Shown one piece after another: positions 35,697 to 48,000 of a DNA stretch of 64,000 bases (the first letter of the stretch is position 1; each line of letters starts with the position of its first letter). This DNA comes from Rotaria sp. Silwood1 (Eukaryota > Rotifera > Eurotatoria > Philodinida > Philodinidae), in NCBI GenBank assembly GCA_905250075.1, contig CAJNOP010000016.1:124001-188000 (forward strand), written 5' to 3'. Below the pieces are notes generated by a model. It made no database searches. It had not been told where the DNA came from and saw nothing but the letters and a program-made list of their open reading frames with translations. The translations under genes were made by a program, and so were the position numbers.

Positions 35697-38671
35697 TCTG
35701 AATCCTGCAAAGTGCATCTTTTCATCCGTTCGGCCACTATGTATCTATATATATCCTTAAACTGTAGTTCTTCCTTTTCGACTTACATATAATTCTTATA
35801 CACTTGTTGTTGAAACACAATTTTTTTGACGACAAAAACAAAGTTATTCAGAAAGTTTCAATAATCTGACAAACACGACAATGGCATAAGCGAAAGATGG
35901 TTGTACCATGTGAAACACGTAATGAATCGGTCTGTAAAGCATCTTGAAAAAGTTGTTTTGTGATGTCGATAAAAATAAGATGGTCTTTTTAGACACTGAC
36001 TACCATTTTAATGCATAATTCATAGAAAAAGTTTTCAAAACTCTTGATTATTGTATTATCATGAACGTTTTGAAAAATGAGTCAGACAAAAACATAGAAA
36101 TTGTGAGAACACAACAAATATGATGCGCAGTTCAATATCTCATGTATACAGTAAAATAGATAGGTGTAGAATATAGAAGGAACCTCATAATTAAAACCAG
36201 AGAACTGTTCTTCGATAATCTATACGTCTGCCATTGCATCTATTCAGTCGCCATCACCATGATAGTCACCGTCAACATAGTCAGCTTTTCCATGCATATC
36301 TTCGTCTGATGATCGTCATCTGTTTCTTATCACGTCTGAATATAAATATTAGTAAAAAAAAATTGTCTTCATTCCAATCGATCTGACTATTACCGCTTGA
36401 TGAACTACCACAACCTATTGTATTACGTTGTCTTGCGACGATAATAAATTATGTTTAACGACTAGTGAAAAGTATTTATTTGTATACAACACATAAAATA
36501 GAAGAAAGAAAAAGGAAGAGTTCCGTGGTTGAAAAAAAGCAAGAGCATCACTATGGATAACAGGAGAAAAACTTACTCTCAATTAAACTGCCAGCATCCA
36601 TAGTCAATCATTTTCTACCCTTTTCCTGCTGTCGAAAACTTTGTACTGATACGTACGTTGAAAGCAAATACATTAAAGAAACATAACCCTTTTAATGGCT
36701 TCAAATGCAGAGACACTTTTATTTTAACTGCAGGATGTCGCAATTAGTCTCTTTAGTGTGGGTGTAGATTTGACTTGAGTGGACGAAAGGGTGAAGATTT
36801 TTTTCAACTAAGCTTATATCAGTGCTCACAAGTACATGTCTAGATACACATATTTGCATACATGGCGACACTTTTTGAAGAAAAATACAATATAACAATG
36901 TCAGGTTTATTTAAAGTTATCAGTCATGAATAGATGAATCTATTGCACACGGTATTGATGTTCTATGTATTTTTGGAGTTCTTGAAGTACTTCTTTCAAC
37001 TTCATTGACTATTCATCAGACTTATGAGATGACTTTATTAACTGATATATAACAAGATGTCGAATGTTCACCTCTTTCTAATGATGAAATCTACAGACAA
37101 ATAAAGTTTTCACGTTCGAAAGTTATTCCAAAAGCAATCGATGTTCTATTACTCTTGAAATAGATAATAGTGAGTAGTTTTTAAATCTTTTTTCAGACAA
37201 GTCGACAAACTCTCGATCTCTTCATTGATGACATAGTTTCAAAGTGTTATTTGTCGAATGCAATATAAATGATGAGCTCCCTTTTCATTCCAAGCAGCCA
37301 GAACAGCTGAAAAGAGTATGTTTCAACAAAGAATAATTCGTGTACTGCTCATAGGTGGCCTAAAAACCACTTTTCACGCGTACGAATTTCATCGAAATTG
37401 TACACCATCGGATCGTTATACTTTCTTTTGGCATATTTGGATCAGTTTGACATGTTTCTCTAAAACGCTTGTGTGTCTTCCAGCTATGTCCAAGTTACTA
37501 TTTTGACCCGTTCAATTTATTATTGTTGCATACTCTCTTTTTCCTTTCATAAACATTAGACTCTTATAGTTATATGTCATTCAAAATATTTGTTCAATAT
37601 GTTCTAGTATAAAAAGCTGGAGATTTATGCCATTTCCTATCACAAAAACCAAAAACAATGGTCGATAACAGTGTGACGTTTTGGTAGTTTGTGAGTTGGC
37701 AATCTCATGAGTTATTGATGAGTATTTTGAAATAGATGTTTTGATCTTCTTGTTTAAGATGACTAATTCCACAGTGATATGAATAGTCTCATAAGCTGCA
37801 AAATCTACGCCTTGATATTTAGTTATTCTAGAAAAGTCAAAAGAAAGAAGTTTTTTATTATGTTAAATCGCCTCTGATTATTTATTTTGATTTTTCAAGC
37901 GATGTACGTTTGCAAACTATTGATGACTATAAAAATAAAAACGAATAGCATCTCGTGATTCAGCACGGTTACAGACTCCGCTATTGGCTAATTAGAGAAT
38001 ATCTCGATACAAGAAAATCTATTTCGAAGCTGACTCTAAATTTTCTCAAGAAAAATCATTAATCTAGCAGGATTCCATTTCTAGAGCAGTGTTGTTTGCA
38101 AGAAGAAGTTGCAGAAAGGTGAATTAAACACTTGTTGCGCTATATTATAGTGAGCTCCATAAAATTTTGAGAGTGAGTGGGTCATCAGTACGGATGAAAA
38201 TGTGAGTGAATGTAAATGATAGCATTATATTCATCTTTAGCTCGTTACTCATCCGCCGTCATCGTCACTCTCCACCTAGCTTTAACAAAGTCAGCAACGA
38301 TTCTAGAAAAAGCTAAGATTGTTTTCATCATCAAAAAGTTACTTTTTTCAAAAGTAAGGGTGGATGGATATGTGTAGTAAACGACGATCTCTCTAATTTC
38401 ATTCCCACACACACGTCAAAAGCACTTTCAATGTCTCTCAATCTTGAGTTGTGATTAACCTTGTCTATTCTTCGTCATTATAACAGCCAATCCATCGAGG
38501 ATTACAGAATGGAATACATGTAATGTATTTAAATGAAAAATTTACTGCACGCATCTCATATTACAAATCTTTTCAATTATCAAAAGCTCCTCTGTTCTTG
38601 ATTCAATCATTGCCATAGATGCATATATATATATATTGAAATATGGCATCACATCAATATATAGAGAGAAA
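35697..38671. other. Gene-free stretch upstream of the PHB-depolymerase-like gene
   Basis: AT-rich, short ORFs only. Near 38165-38285 two GAGTGA/ATGA-rich segments form an imperfect inverted repeat of uncertain meaning. A TATATA run at 38626-38637 lies 35 bp upstream of the start codon. Confidence 0.4.
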
Positions 38672-39986
38672 ATGATGATGACGGTTAGTTTTAATAAATT
38701 TTTGAATGCATTTGTGATTATCATATGCTTTGTCGAAATGAGTGCATCAGATATAAATGTTACTGTGTCAGGTATATCTTCTGGTGCCGCTATGGCTGTT
38801 CAATTCCATATGGCATACTCAAAAGAAATCAGTGGATGTGGTATTTTAGCTGGTTCACCCTATCTATGTGCTGGCAACTTGACAGGAGTTACTAAATGTA
38901 TGCAGGGTCCAGTTCAAAATATTTCTGCCCTTCGTATTCTATTGAAACTTGAATCTTATGAATCAGCTGGAAACATTGATAGTCTTTCAAACATTGAAAA
39001 TGATTCAGTGTATATCTTTTCTGGTACAAAAGATTTAGTAACGCTTCCTAGTATCGTCAAGTTAAATGAGAAAATTTATTCGGTATTGGGTGCTAATATC
39101 AAGACTAACTATGAGTTGCCAGCAGCACATGGTTTTCCAACAGATAACTTCGGTGAAAGTTGCGATGTGTTAAATATAAAGAATTTTATCAATAATTGGT
39201 CAGTTAGAAACGTTTAACAGCTATATTTTATTCTTAGTCAAGTTTTTTCTCTTTTCTAGTGGTTTTAATATGGCTTATGATGTTTTGAATCATCTCCATG
39301 GTGGTCAGCTTATCGCACCCAAATCAAACTCTGCAACTCCTCTTGTCGGACAAATGCTTGTATTTCGGCAAGCAAATTTCCAGAATCCTCCTCCATCTTT
39401 GGCTGTAGGTGATATTTCGAGTATTTCTGTTTTAAAATGGATATCAGATACAATGTCTTTCTACAATCCAACCAAATGGGGTTGGCCAACGTCAGGTCTC
39501 TTCAATTTGACAATGCCTACTATCACAGTACCTTTTGAAGGACAACAAGTTAACACACGTAGTTCTTCAATCGGCCTTGATGAACATGGTTTCGTGTACT
39601 TTTCATCCGCTTGCAGCAAAGGTCAAAAGTGCTCGATCCATGTTGCTCTGCATGGATGTCGACAAGGTGCTGATTCATATTTGTGAAATTTGTTTTTTCT
39701 TGAACATTTTAATTGTTCTTTTCTTACAGGAAAATGGTTTATAGGTGATACATTCATAACTAAGACGGGCTATTTGGAAGTTGCCGAACTCAACAATTTA
39801 ATTGTGCTATTTCCTCAAGTCACTCCAACAGCAACTATCCCAATGAATCCAATGGGTTGTTGGGATTGGTGGGGCGCCAACACACCAAATTATGCAATCA
39901 AAACTGCTCCACAAATGTTGAGTATAAAACAAATGATCGAGACTGTACGTATGATCAATAGAGCTATAGCTGCCTCTGTTCAGTAA
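38672..39986 (+). CDS. Secreted PHB-depolymerase-like esterase
   Basis: Extracellular alpha/beta-hydrolase of the poly(3-hydroxybutyrate) depolymerase/esterase family, widespread in bacteria and fungi; these hydrolyse polyester or related ester substrates. Exons 38672-39198, 39260-39666 and 39730-39986 join in phase (introns 61 and 63 bp) to give 396 aa. The start at 38672 gives a clean signal peptide (residues 1-26); an upstream in-frame ATG at 38636 would bury it. The nucleophile motif GISSG contains Ser36. The likely acid is Asp121 in SGTKD and the histidine His153 in AAHGF. Exon 2 begins inside FINNCGFNM, typical of the family, and HGCRQ spans junction 2. The C-terminal part has CWDWWG. 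AATAAA follows at about 40020. Introns and an intact triad point to a domesticated gene. Bacterial origin is inference. Confidence 0.87.
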
Positions 39987-41033
39987 TAAATGACTTTTGT
40001 CTAACATCAATGACGCTTCAAATAAATGAATTTTACTGAACTCTTTGTTCTATGTTCAAATGCCATGGATAAGAATTTATTTGTTTAACTTCTTGAAAAC
40101 TTCATAGAAATAACTATGTTGATGCAATTCAAATACCAATTTATATAGGACAACGTTTTAAACGTAGAGTGATACATTGAAATTTTCATCACTTAAATTG
40201 TCGGTCTTCTATTCAAACATTATCAGATAAACCCAAAAAAATACAAATCATCAGAAAACACACATATTGTCCGTAACTAGCATGGCTAATAGCCAATCCG
40301 ATAATAGTACACGAGTCTCCGAACAGTTCTATATGTATAGTAAGAATAATAGGTTGATTTTGACAGGAATAGTAATGCCAATGATAGTTCAGTGAATGGA
40401 AACTTTTCTATTCGATTGTGCTGTCACCGATTGGTTTACTCATGAGAAACTCTCAATTATAATATCAGTTTCAAGTATTGCGAATACTAGCTAAAATGAA
40501 TATAGGAGGCGAAGAGAACAGTGTTCCGAGAGAGTTTCAATGCGTTTGAGATCGATGCAAAGCTATTCAGTTATGTTACTTTGTTACTAAGGGACAAATA
40601 AAAAATTTTTAGTTTATTTTCCTCGTGCAGATCAGGAAATGACTGTGGAGGGAACAAGCAATACACCTAGATCCTTCTCTGGTTTGACAGTCCATTAAAG
40701 CTTTTTCAGTATGGTTTGTTTTTCTGAGTGAGACAAAATGTTGTCAACATTGCTGATGACTTCAGAATTCGGTTAACTGAAGTCGATGTGAAAATCAGAA
40801 ATAAGATAGGAATAGTTTTTATCGACCATAGCGTATACACCAATGATGAAGTCATTAAAGCATTGAATAGATCACCTATCAGCTACATCTTGGTCATTAA
40901 TAATTTTATTTCTTAGATTTAATAAATACATTCTCAGTAAAAAGTGCCTGTGAATGATTGAAAAAAGCTATCTATAGAAGTTTGTACAAACCTATGCAAG
41001 TTGTTGTAGATGGATTGAATATTCTACTCTTAC
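39987..41033. other. Intergenic stretch
   Basis: The 3' flank of the esterase gene. A short ORF at 40728-40916 has no recognisable domain. No other structure noted. Confidence 0.4.
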
Positions 41034-41631
41034 TATTATCCTTTTCAAAAAACAATAGGCGTGGCTGTTTTTTGAATAACTCGAAAACGCATACAGCTAG
41101 AGACCTGCGGTTTTCACCAATCGAAAGAGGAGATAAGGGGATGTCTTTTTCTCTAACATTGTATGAGACGAAATCATTTTAAAATTAGTGATTTCTGCAA
41201 AGCATCGAAAAAATGTGTAAAAACGATCTGTCATTCAGATGAAATTTTGACAAAAAGTAAGAAATTTGCTTAAAAATTACAAGAAATCCACAGTTTTCGT
41301 GCGAGTAAACAGATGATTTTAATTGCTCAACGTTAGAATATGAGAAGATAATCATTCGAATTATATCTTGAACTACGGATCTGAAGCTTCTCTATCTAGA
41401 TCACATGTCAAAACCAAAATTTCATCGGAATAGCAGATCGTTTTCATGCACTTTTCGTAATGTTTTGCGGAAATCACTGATTTTACAATGATTTCGTCTC
41501 ATACAATACTAGAGAAAAAGACGTCCCCTTGTCTCCTTTTTCGATTGGTGAAAACCGCAGGTCTCTAGCTGTTTGCGTTCTCGAGTTATTCAAAAAACAG
41601 CCACGCCTATTGTTTTTTGAAAAGGGTAATA
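41034..41631. repeat. 0.6-kb foldback element with ~250-bp inverted arms
   Basis: The left arm begins TATTATCCTTTTC and the complement of the right end reads TATTACCCTTTTC. Inner matches include AAACAATAGGCGTGGCTGTT against its complement near 41600, GAGACCTGCGGTTTTCACCA (left) against TGGTGAAAACCGCAGGTCTC (right), and the GATGAAATTTTG blocks near 41240 and 41420. The centre carries no gene. ORFs in the arms (40958-41182, 41529-41786) are shadows of the repeat. No transposase was seen and the family is unknown. Confidence 0.85.
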
Positions 41632-42017
41632 ATTCATGCTCTTGTTTGATAATGAAAATTGTAATTAATGTTCTTATTAAAATTGTTTTGGATTCCTCAA
41701 GTTTTTACAACTTGACCATTTTAGTCTTGACAGACTCTGTTTTATATGTGCTCGTAAAATTAAATATAAATAGGAGGCAACAATAAATAAACAACTGCAT
41801 GTTCAAAAAACGTCTAGAAGAATTGCATTGATTTCTGTATAGGTATATGATCTGACGAATTTTAATATTTAAATTTAGAAAACAACGAGAAAATATTAAC
41901 TTAAAGAAAGATTATTCTTGAATAATACGATGAATGTATCACAATTTCAGATCTAAGAACGACTTTATTTTTATATGCCGAAAAAATTGCAACGACAATA
42001 AACAAACTAAATGAAAA
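41632..42017. other. 3' flank of ABCC10
   Basis: AT-rich sequence between the foldback and the ABCC10 stop codon; it should hold the ABCC10 3'UTR and polyadenylation signals. No gene seen. Confidence 0.4.
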
Positions 42018-45000
42018 TTATGATGGAATTTGAACTTTTGCTTGACGAACAAGTTGAGCGAATGTTGATTGTGGATTTTCAAGTAGATTGCTAGGTGTAT
42101 CAAATTCAATTATTCGACCATTATCCATCACAAGAACTCGATCAGAGTCAACAATTGTTTGAACACGATGAGCAATTGTTATCACAGTTACATCTGAACA
42201 AGTATCACGAATTGATGCTTGAATAAGACGATCAGTTTCCATATCAATATTAGCTGTTGCTTCGTCCAAACATAAAATCTATTAAGATATTTAAATATTT
42301 ACAAAATAAATCCGATTATATATATTTACTTTAGCTTTACGAAGGAGTGCTCGAGCAAGACAAAAAAGCTTTTAATAAAAAAAAAATTGATTTTTTTTGA
42401 TTAACTTTTATTTAATATATTCCTACTTGTTTTTGACCAACAGAGAAATTGCGACCACGTTCAACAATTATTGAATCAAGACCATTTCCTAAACGTCAAA
42501 TAAGTATAAATAGCAAAAACAAAATTTTTCATAATCTTACCTAAATTTTCTACTAAATCACGAAGATGACATTTTTCTAATGCCATATGAATTTCTTCAT
42601 CTGTATGACGTTGATATGGATCAAGATTTTCTCGAATAGTTCCACTGAATAAAAATGGATCTTGTGGAATGATTGCTAAACTTTGTCTACAAACAAAAAA
42701 ATACTGTATCCTTAAGAAAGAATTCATTTTTATTACCGAAGTATTCGACGTTGAATAGTTGTCGTATCTACATTATCAATTAAAATTTGTCCTTCAGATA
42801 AATTCACTGTACGAAATAAAGTTGCCAATAAACTACTTTTACCCGAACCTTTTCAAAAAAAGACATAACGATCGTATCTTGTTTTTTTTTTTTGAAACAT
42901 CGAAACCTGTCTAACCTGTTCGTCCAACAATTCCAATTTTTTCATTAGATTTGATTTGAAATGTTATATTATCAAGTGCTGGTTTTTGCTCAACATTATA
43001 TTTCATCGTAACATGTCGATATTCAATCATCGCTCCTTTTTGTTCTCGATCTTCATTTAAAATGACAAATTGTTCTTCATTTTCGTCTTCTTTTGGTAAC
43101 TCATCAATATATGCAGTAACACGTTCAACACCAACCATCTCTTTTTCAGTTTCTGTAAAACTTGAAATTAATCCATTAAGAAGACCAGTAACTGATAAAA
43201 TATATGATAAAGAAAGTCCAACTAATGCTGGATTTGATCCATGTATAGTATAAACATGTTCAATAACACCAATTAATGATATGCCAGCAACCATGACAAT
43301 ACCAATTAGTTGAAGACGAAAACCAAGCCATGAACCAGCAACAAGAGATGAAAATTGTGCACGAATACTATTTGATACTAAGAAAAAATTATGTTCAACA
43401 AATCGTGTTACATGACGAAATGCACGAATTGTTGATAAACCAGATATAGTTTCGCCAAAATGTGCATAAACAGGTGATAAAGTCACCGATGATATACGCT
43501 TTATTTCACGTGATGTCCAACGATAATAATTCTAAAAGGAAAAATTTTATGATGTAAATAAAATCTCGTATTCTTTTCTAACCTGAATGAAATAATAAAA
43601 TATTGCCAATGGAACAAGAACAATTAGAAATTTAGGTAAACCATAACAACATAATACAAGTGTACCTAATAATGAGAATATATTAGCTAAAAGTATATTC
43701 ATAATAAATGGTAATGAATCATCAACACTCCATGTATCACTTGAAAATCGATTTAATATTCTTCCACTCGGTGTTGTATCAAAAAATGATATTGAACATT
43801 GTAAAAGACTATTAAGTAATGATTTATGTAATTTTCTAGCTGCTTCAATACCACCATAAGCAAATGTAAAGGCACGAATTAGTGTAAAGAAAGAATTTGC
43901 AATAGCCAAACCAACATAAATAGTAAAAAAACTTTTAAAATCTTGATCAGCTGATTGTGTTGCAAAACCAAATATTGGTCGAGCATCGAGAATGGTCACA
44001 CTAAAAAATAAAATTGATTAATTTATATGAAGTAATCAAACAACATAGGTAATAAATATTAAAGCGTAAAGAAATTAAATCGAACAATTTTAGTCGTGTT
44101 TTTACAACTTCAATGTGGTGACAACATTAATTATAGATTTCGAATAATTAATAGACATACTTGACAGCAAAAGATTTGCTGAATTTACTAAAGTAAGAAG
44201 ATTTTTTCTGCTTATTTACGATATAAAATTTCATAAGAGTATTGATCAAATGCTTAAAGTTAAACAAAAAGCACTGAAAAAGTCCTAAACTTACACACTA
44301 GGATTGAGAAATTTAAACGATGTTCGACCAGTAATATTTGTCATATTAATCACAGATAATTGATGACTTGTCCAATATGATAGCCACCAATCAAACACAT
44401 TTCGAGAAGCTATTATTTAAATATGATAAGAAAGATACGATATCTAGGTTGTTATTCATACAAACCTTGCATAAGAAAAACTGAAAATACAACTGAAAAT
44501 GAAAGACAAATACCAACAGCAATAAAATATCGTTTCCAAATAGTAAATTTGACCGTTCCTAAATGAATATTATACTTATTTTTATTTAAAATTACTCTGT
44601 CGTTTATTTTTTTTACCAGTACATCTTTGTTCTGCTTCGTTTTGTAGAGCAGTTTCTGTTTGTATAACTTGTTCTTCAATATCTACTAATGATTTATGCG
44701 TTGTTGCAAGGCTCGTTTGTGATGATTGATTACTTGATAAAAGTAAATTTTCCGCTGATGAAAGAACTTCATTTGGTTTTCCTTTTATTATTAATAAATT
44801 TAATTATAAAGTGAAAAGTACAGAGTGACCCAAAAATAAGAGAACCCAGAGTTTTTTTCGATTCCTTCTTTGTTCATTGACAGAATAGTCTCATATTTAC
44901 ACTACAAACACTAGACGATATTAGTCAAAAATATAGCATATGCTGAGCCTTTCGATACAGTAATTTATTCGAAAGTGTACAAATAAATCTTACTGCTCGT

Positions 45001-48000
45001 CTGTGACTGCAAGAGAACTTCAATGATCTTCGAACTTCATTAAATCTCTATACTTTTGTCTGATTATTCTAATCTATAAAAATCGCATTTAATGATTTTT
45101 TTGACCTTTTTTGGACTAAATCAATACACAACCTAATGAAATCCGATTCATTACACAAAGGAAGAATCCAAGAAATTTTGAGAAGACTGACAGATGGAAA
45201 CAAGTTATTAACAATTTTTGTGGTGATTTATTTAACATTTTCTAGGGTTAACTGTTCAAATATAGGTTGCTATCTATGGAATCAAAAAAACACCGGAAAA
45301 AATAAAATCATAGAGAAAAATCCTTGTTTTCTAATTTTTATTGTTTATTTTTGAGAACTTGTTGATGACTTGTTCGATAGCAAAATAAGTAGAGGCAAAT
45401 ACATACATAATATGTAGTCTGTTCAGATAATTTTCACTTATGATACTTGGAAGGAATGATTTTTATCAACTTTAATATCGAAAAACTTTCACGTGTCTGT
45501 AGCTGTTGTCACCAGTCATGTTGAATAAACTTCAAAAGGAGCTTTGATATTGGGAAAGAAAATACCACTGCATCGAACATGATCTAGAGCATGAATTACG
45601 TAGATCTTTTTACTGAATATCATACTCATTAGGCATAAACAGAACAAGCGCAAATGAACCATTAATATGATCGTTGGTTATTTCAATATATTAAACTCTA
45701 AAAAATATTCATCAGTAGTGTGACAAGAATAGAAGTTATATTCAACAAGAGACAGAATATTTAATACATGTGATAATACTGTGTAGAGCATATACGTATA
45801 TATGTAAATAAATTATTGTGCTTCTCTGGAATCGTTCATTTCAGAATATAAGCACCATGAATGTGAAAATAATGAGAGCTACACACGATTTACTACTGTA
45901 AATCTCATAGAAATACAAAAGTACTTAAGGTATTACATAGACAAATTCAAAGTAGGAGGCATCCACCGTTCCTGCTTCTACATGTCACAGATTGGAATCA
46001 ATAAATAAAACTATGGAAATCAAATGGAGTTCGAAGAATATTCATTTTCTCATTCAATCACAGACGAATATTAAGAAAGGTTTCTACGCTTTTGAATAAA
46101 TGATTGCATCCAAAGGCTGATCATATGCGATATATTTTTTGCTACTATTACCTAGTATATGTGGCATAAATATGAGATCTAACTGTAACGATTTACAAAG
46201 AAGAAATGATAAAAATATGCTGTATTCTCTTAATTTTGAACCACCCTATATTTCTAGACAAAATAGAAAACCTGTTCGAATAATTCGTCCATTATCTATT
46301 AAAATAATATAATCAGCTTTTTCCATAAATTGGATTTGATGAGTACATAATAAACGTGTTTTGTATTTAAGAATACCACGAATACAATGAGAAAATAAAT
46401 GACGAGCAACATGAACATCAACAGCAGATAAAGGATCATCTAATAAATATATGTCTTTATCCTACAAATAAGATAATTATATGACTTATTTATTGATAAT
46501 ATTATTCATTTACTTGATAGACAGCTCGAGCTAATGAAAGACGAGCTTTTTGACCACCTATTTAAGTTCACAAGTATTTTAAAAATCTAACGACAAGAAA
46601 AAGGATCATACCGGAAAGTGTAACACCGTTTTCACCGATCAATGTATGATCACCAGCTGGACCCAAACTCTACATATAAAAAGTTTTATAAGAATAACAT
46701 TTATATGATGTATATGACATCTATACTTTAATATCATTTTCAAGAGCACATGCATCAATAACTTTTCTATACCATTGTTCATTATATGTTTTACCGAAAA
46801 GAATATTATCTCGAAGTGACATTTGTTGAATCCATGATTCTTGACTATGAACAATTGAATATAAAGAAAATTAAACATAAATAATTTAAAATGATATCAA
46901 ACCTAACATAACCAAAACCATTTTCAATACCACGATGAACATTAACTGAACCATTTAGTTTCTTTAATTCAGCAAGAAGACAATTGAGTAATGTAGTTTT
47001 TCCACCTATAAGTTACATTGATTATATACAGTAAAATAAATTCAATCTTACTTCCAACTCGACCAAGAATAAGTACAAGACTACCACGTACAATTGTCAA
47101 ATCAACATCTTTTAATGATATATCATTAGATTCTATATTGACTGCAGGATTCCACGAAAAATTTGCTTGATTAATGCGAATGTCTAATGATGGATGATCT
47201 AATGGTTAGAGAAAAACAATTTAAAAAAATTTTTTTATTATGAAACAAAAAAAAAAGAAAAGAACATTTCATATACCCAAAGGTACATATGGATCAATCG
47301 GTACATTTTCATAATATTCTTCAAGATAAGTTGGTTCAATATTAATAAAACGCTGAACACGTTTTAATGAAACATGTGCTTCAACTAATCCATTAATTAC
47401 CCATGGAAATGAATTTAATGGAGAAATAAGTAAAGCAAATAAAGCCAAACTTGTAAATACCTAAAATATAGTTCAGCATTAGAAAATCTTTATCAAAGTT
47501 ATAATAAAATTCCATGAACTAAATGTGTAAGATTCTCTTCTGTTTGTTGATTTGATTTTGATATTTGTTCTTAACTTAGTTCACCAATGACTAGTACTAT
47601 ATTTCAGTAGATGAGAGCTGCCAATGTTATATTGTTAATAGAAAGATAGAGAACGAAAGACATGGATCATATAAGTTACCAAAAATAAAAATATCGATCA
47701 TGTACGGTGATATATTTGCTCGAATTGTTAAATAATCGGTTCAATATTTCTTACTTGAATTAAAATACTCGAGAGTGAGTGAAACTTCGATGGTAAAGCC
47801 TTGACTATAATACAAGATTCTAGCAAAGACAAAGAATTACGACTTCAATTTTTGTATTTTCCTCAAAAAAAATAGCTTGTAACACTAAATATGTTTCTAG
47901 TTAATCTTTGAATTTTGATCACGTGTAATTGAACACGATGTTAAAGGAGTGTTGAAGTTTAATGATAAAAATTAGAAGCTAACCCTTGCCCTTCCCTCTC

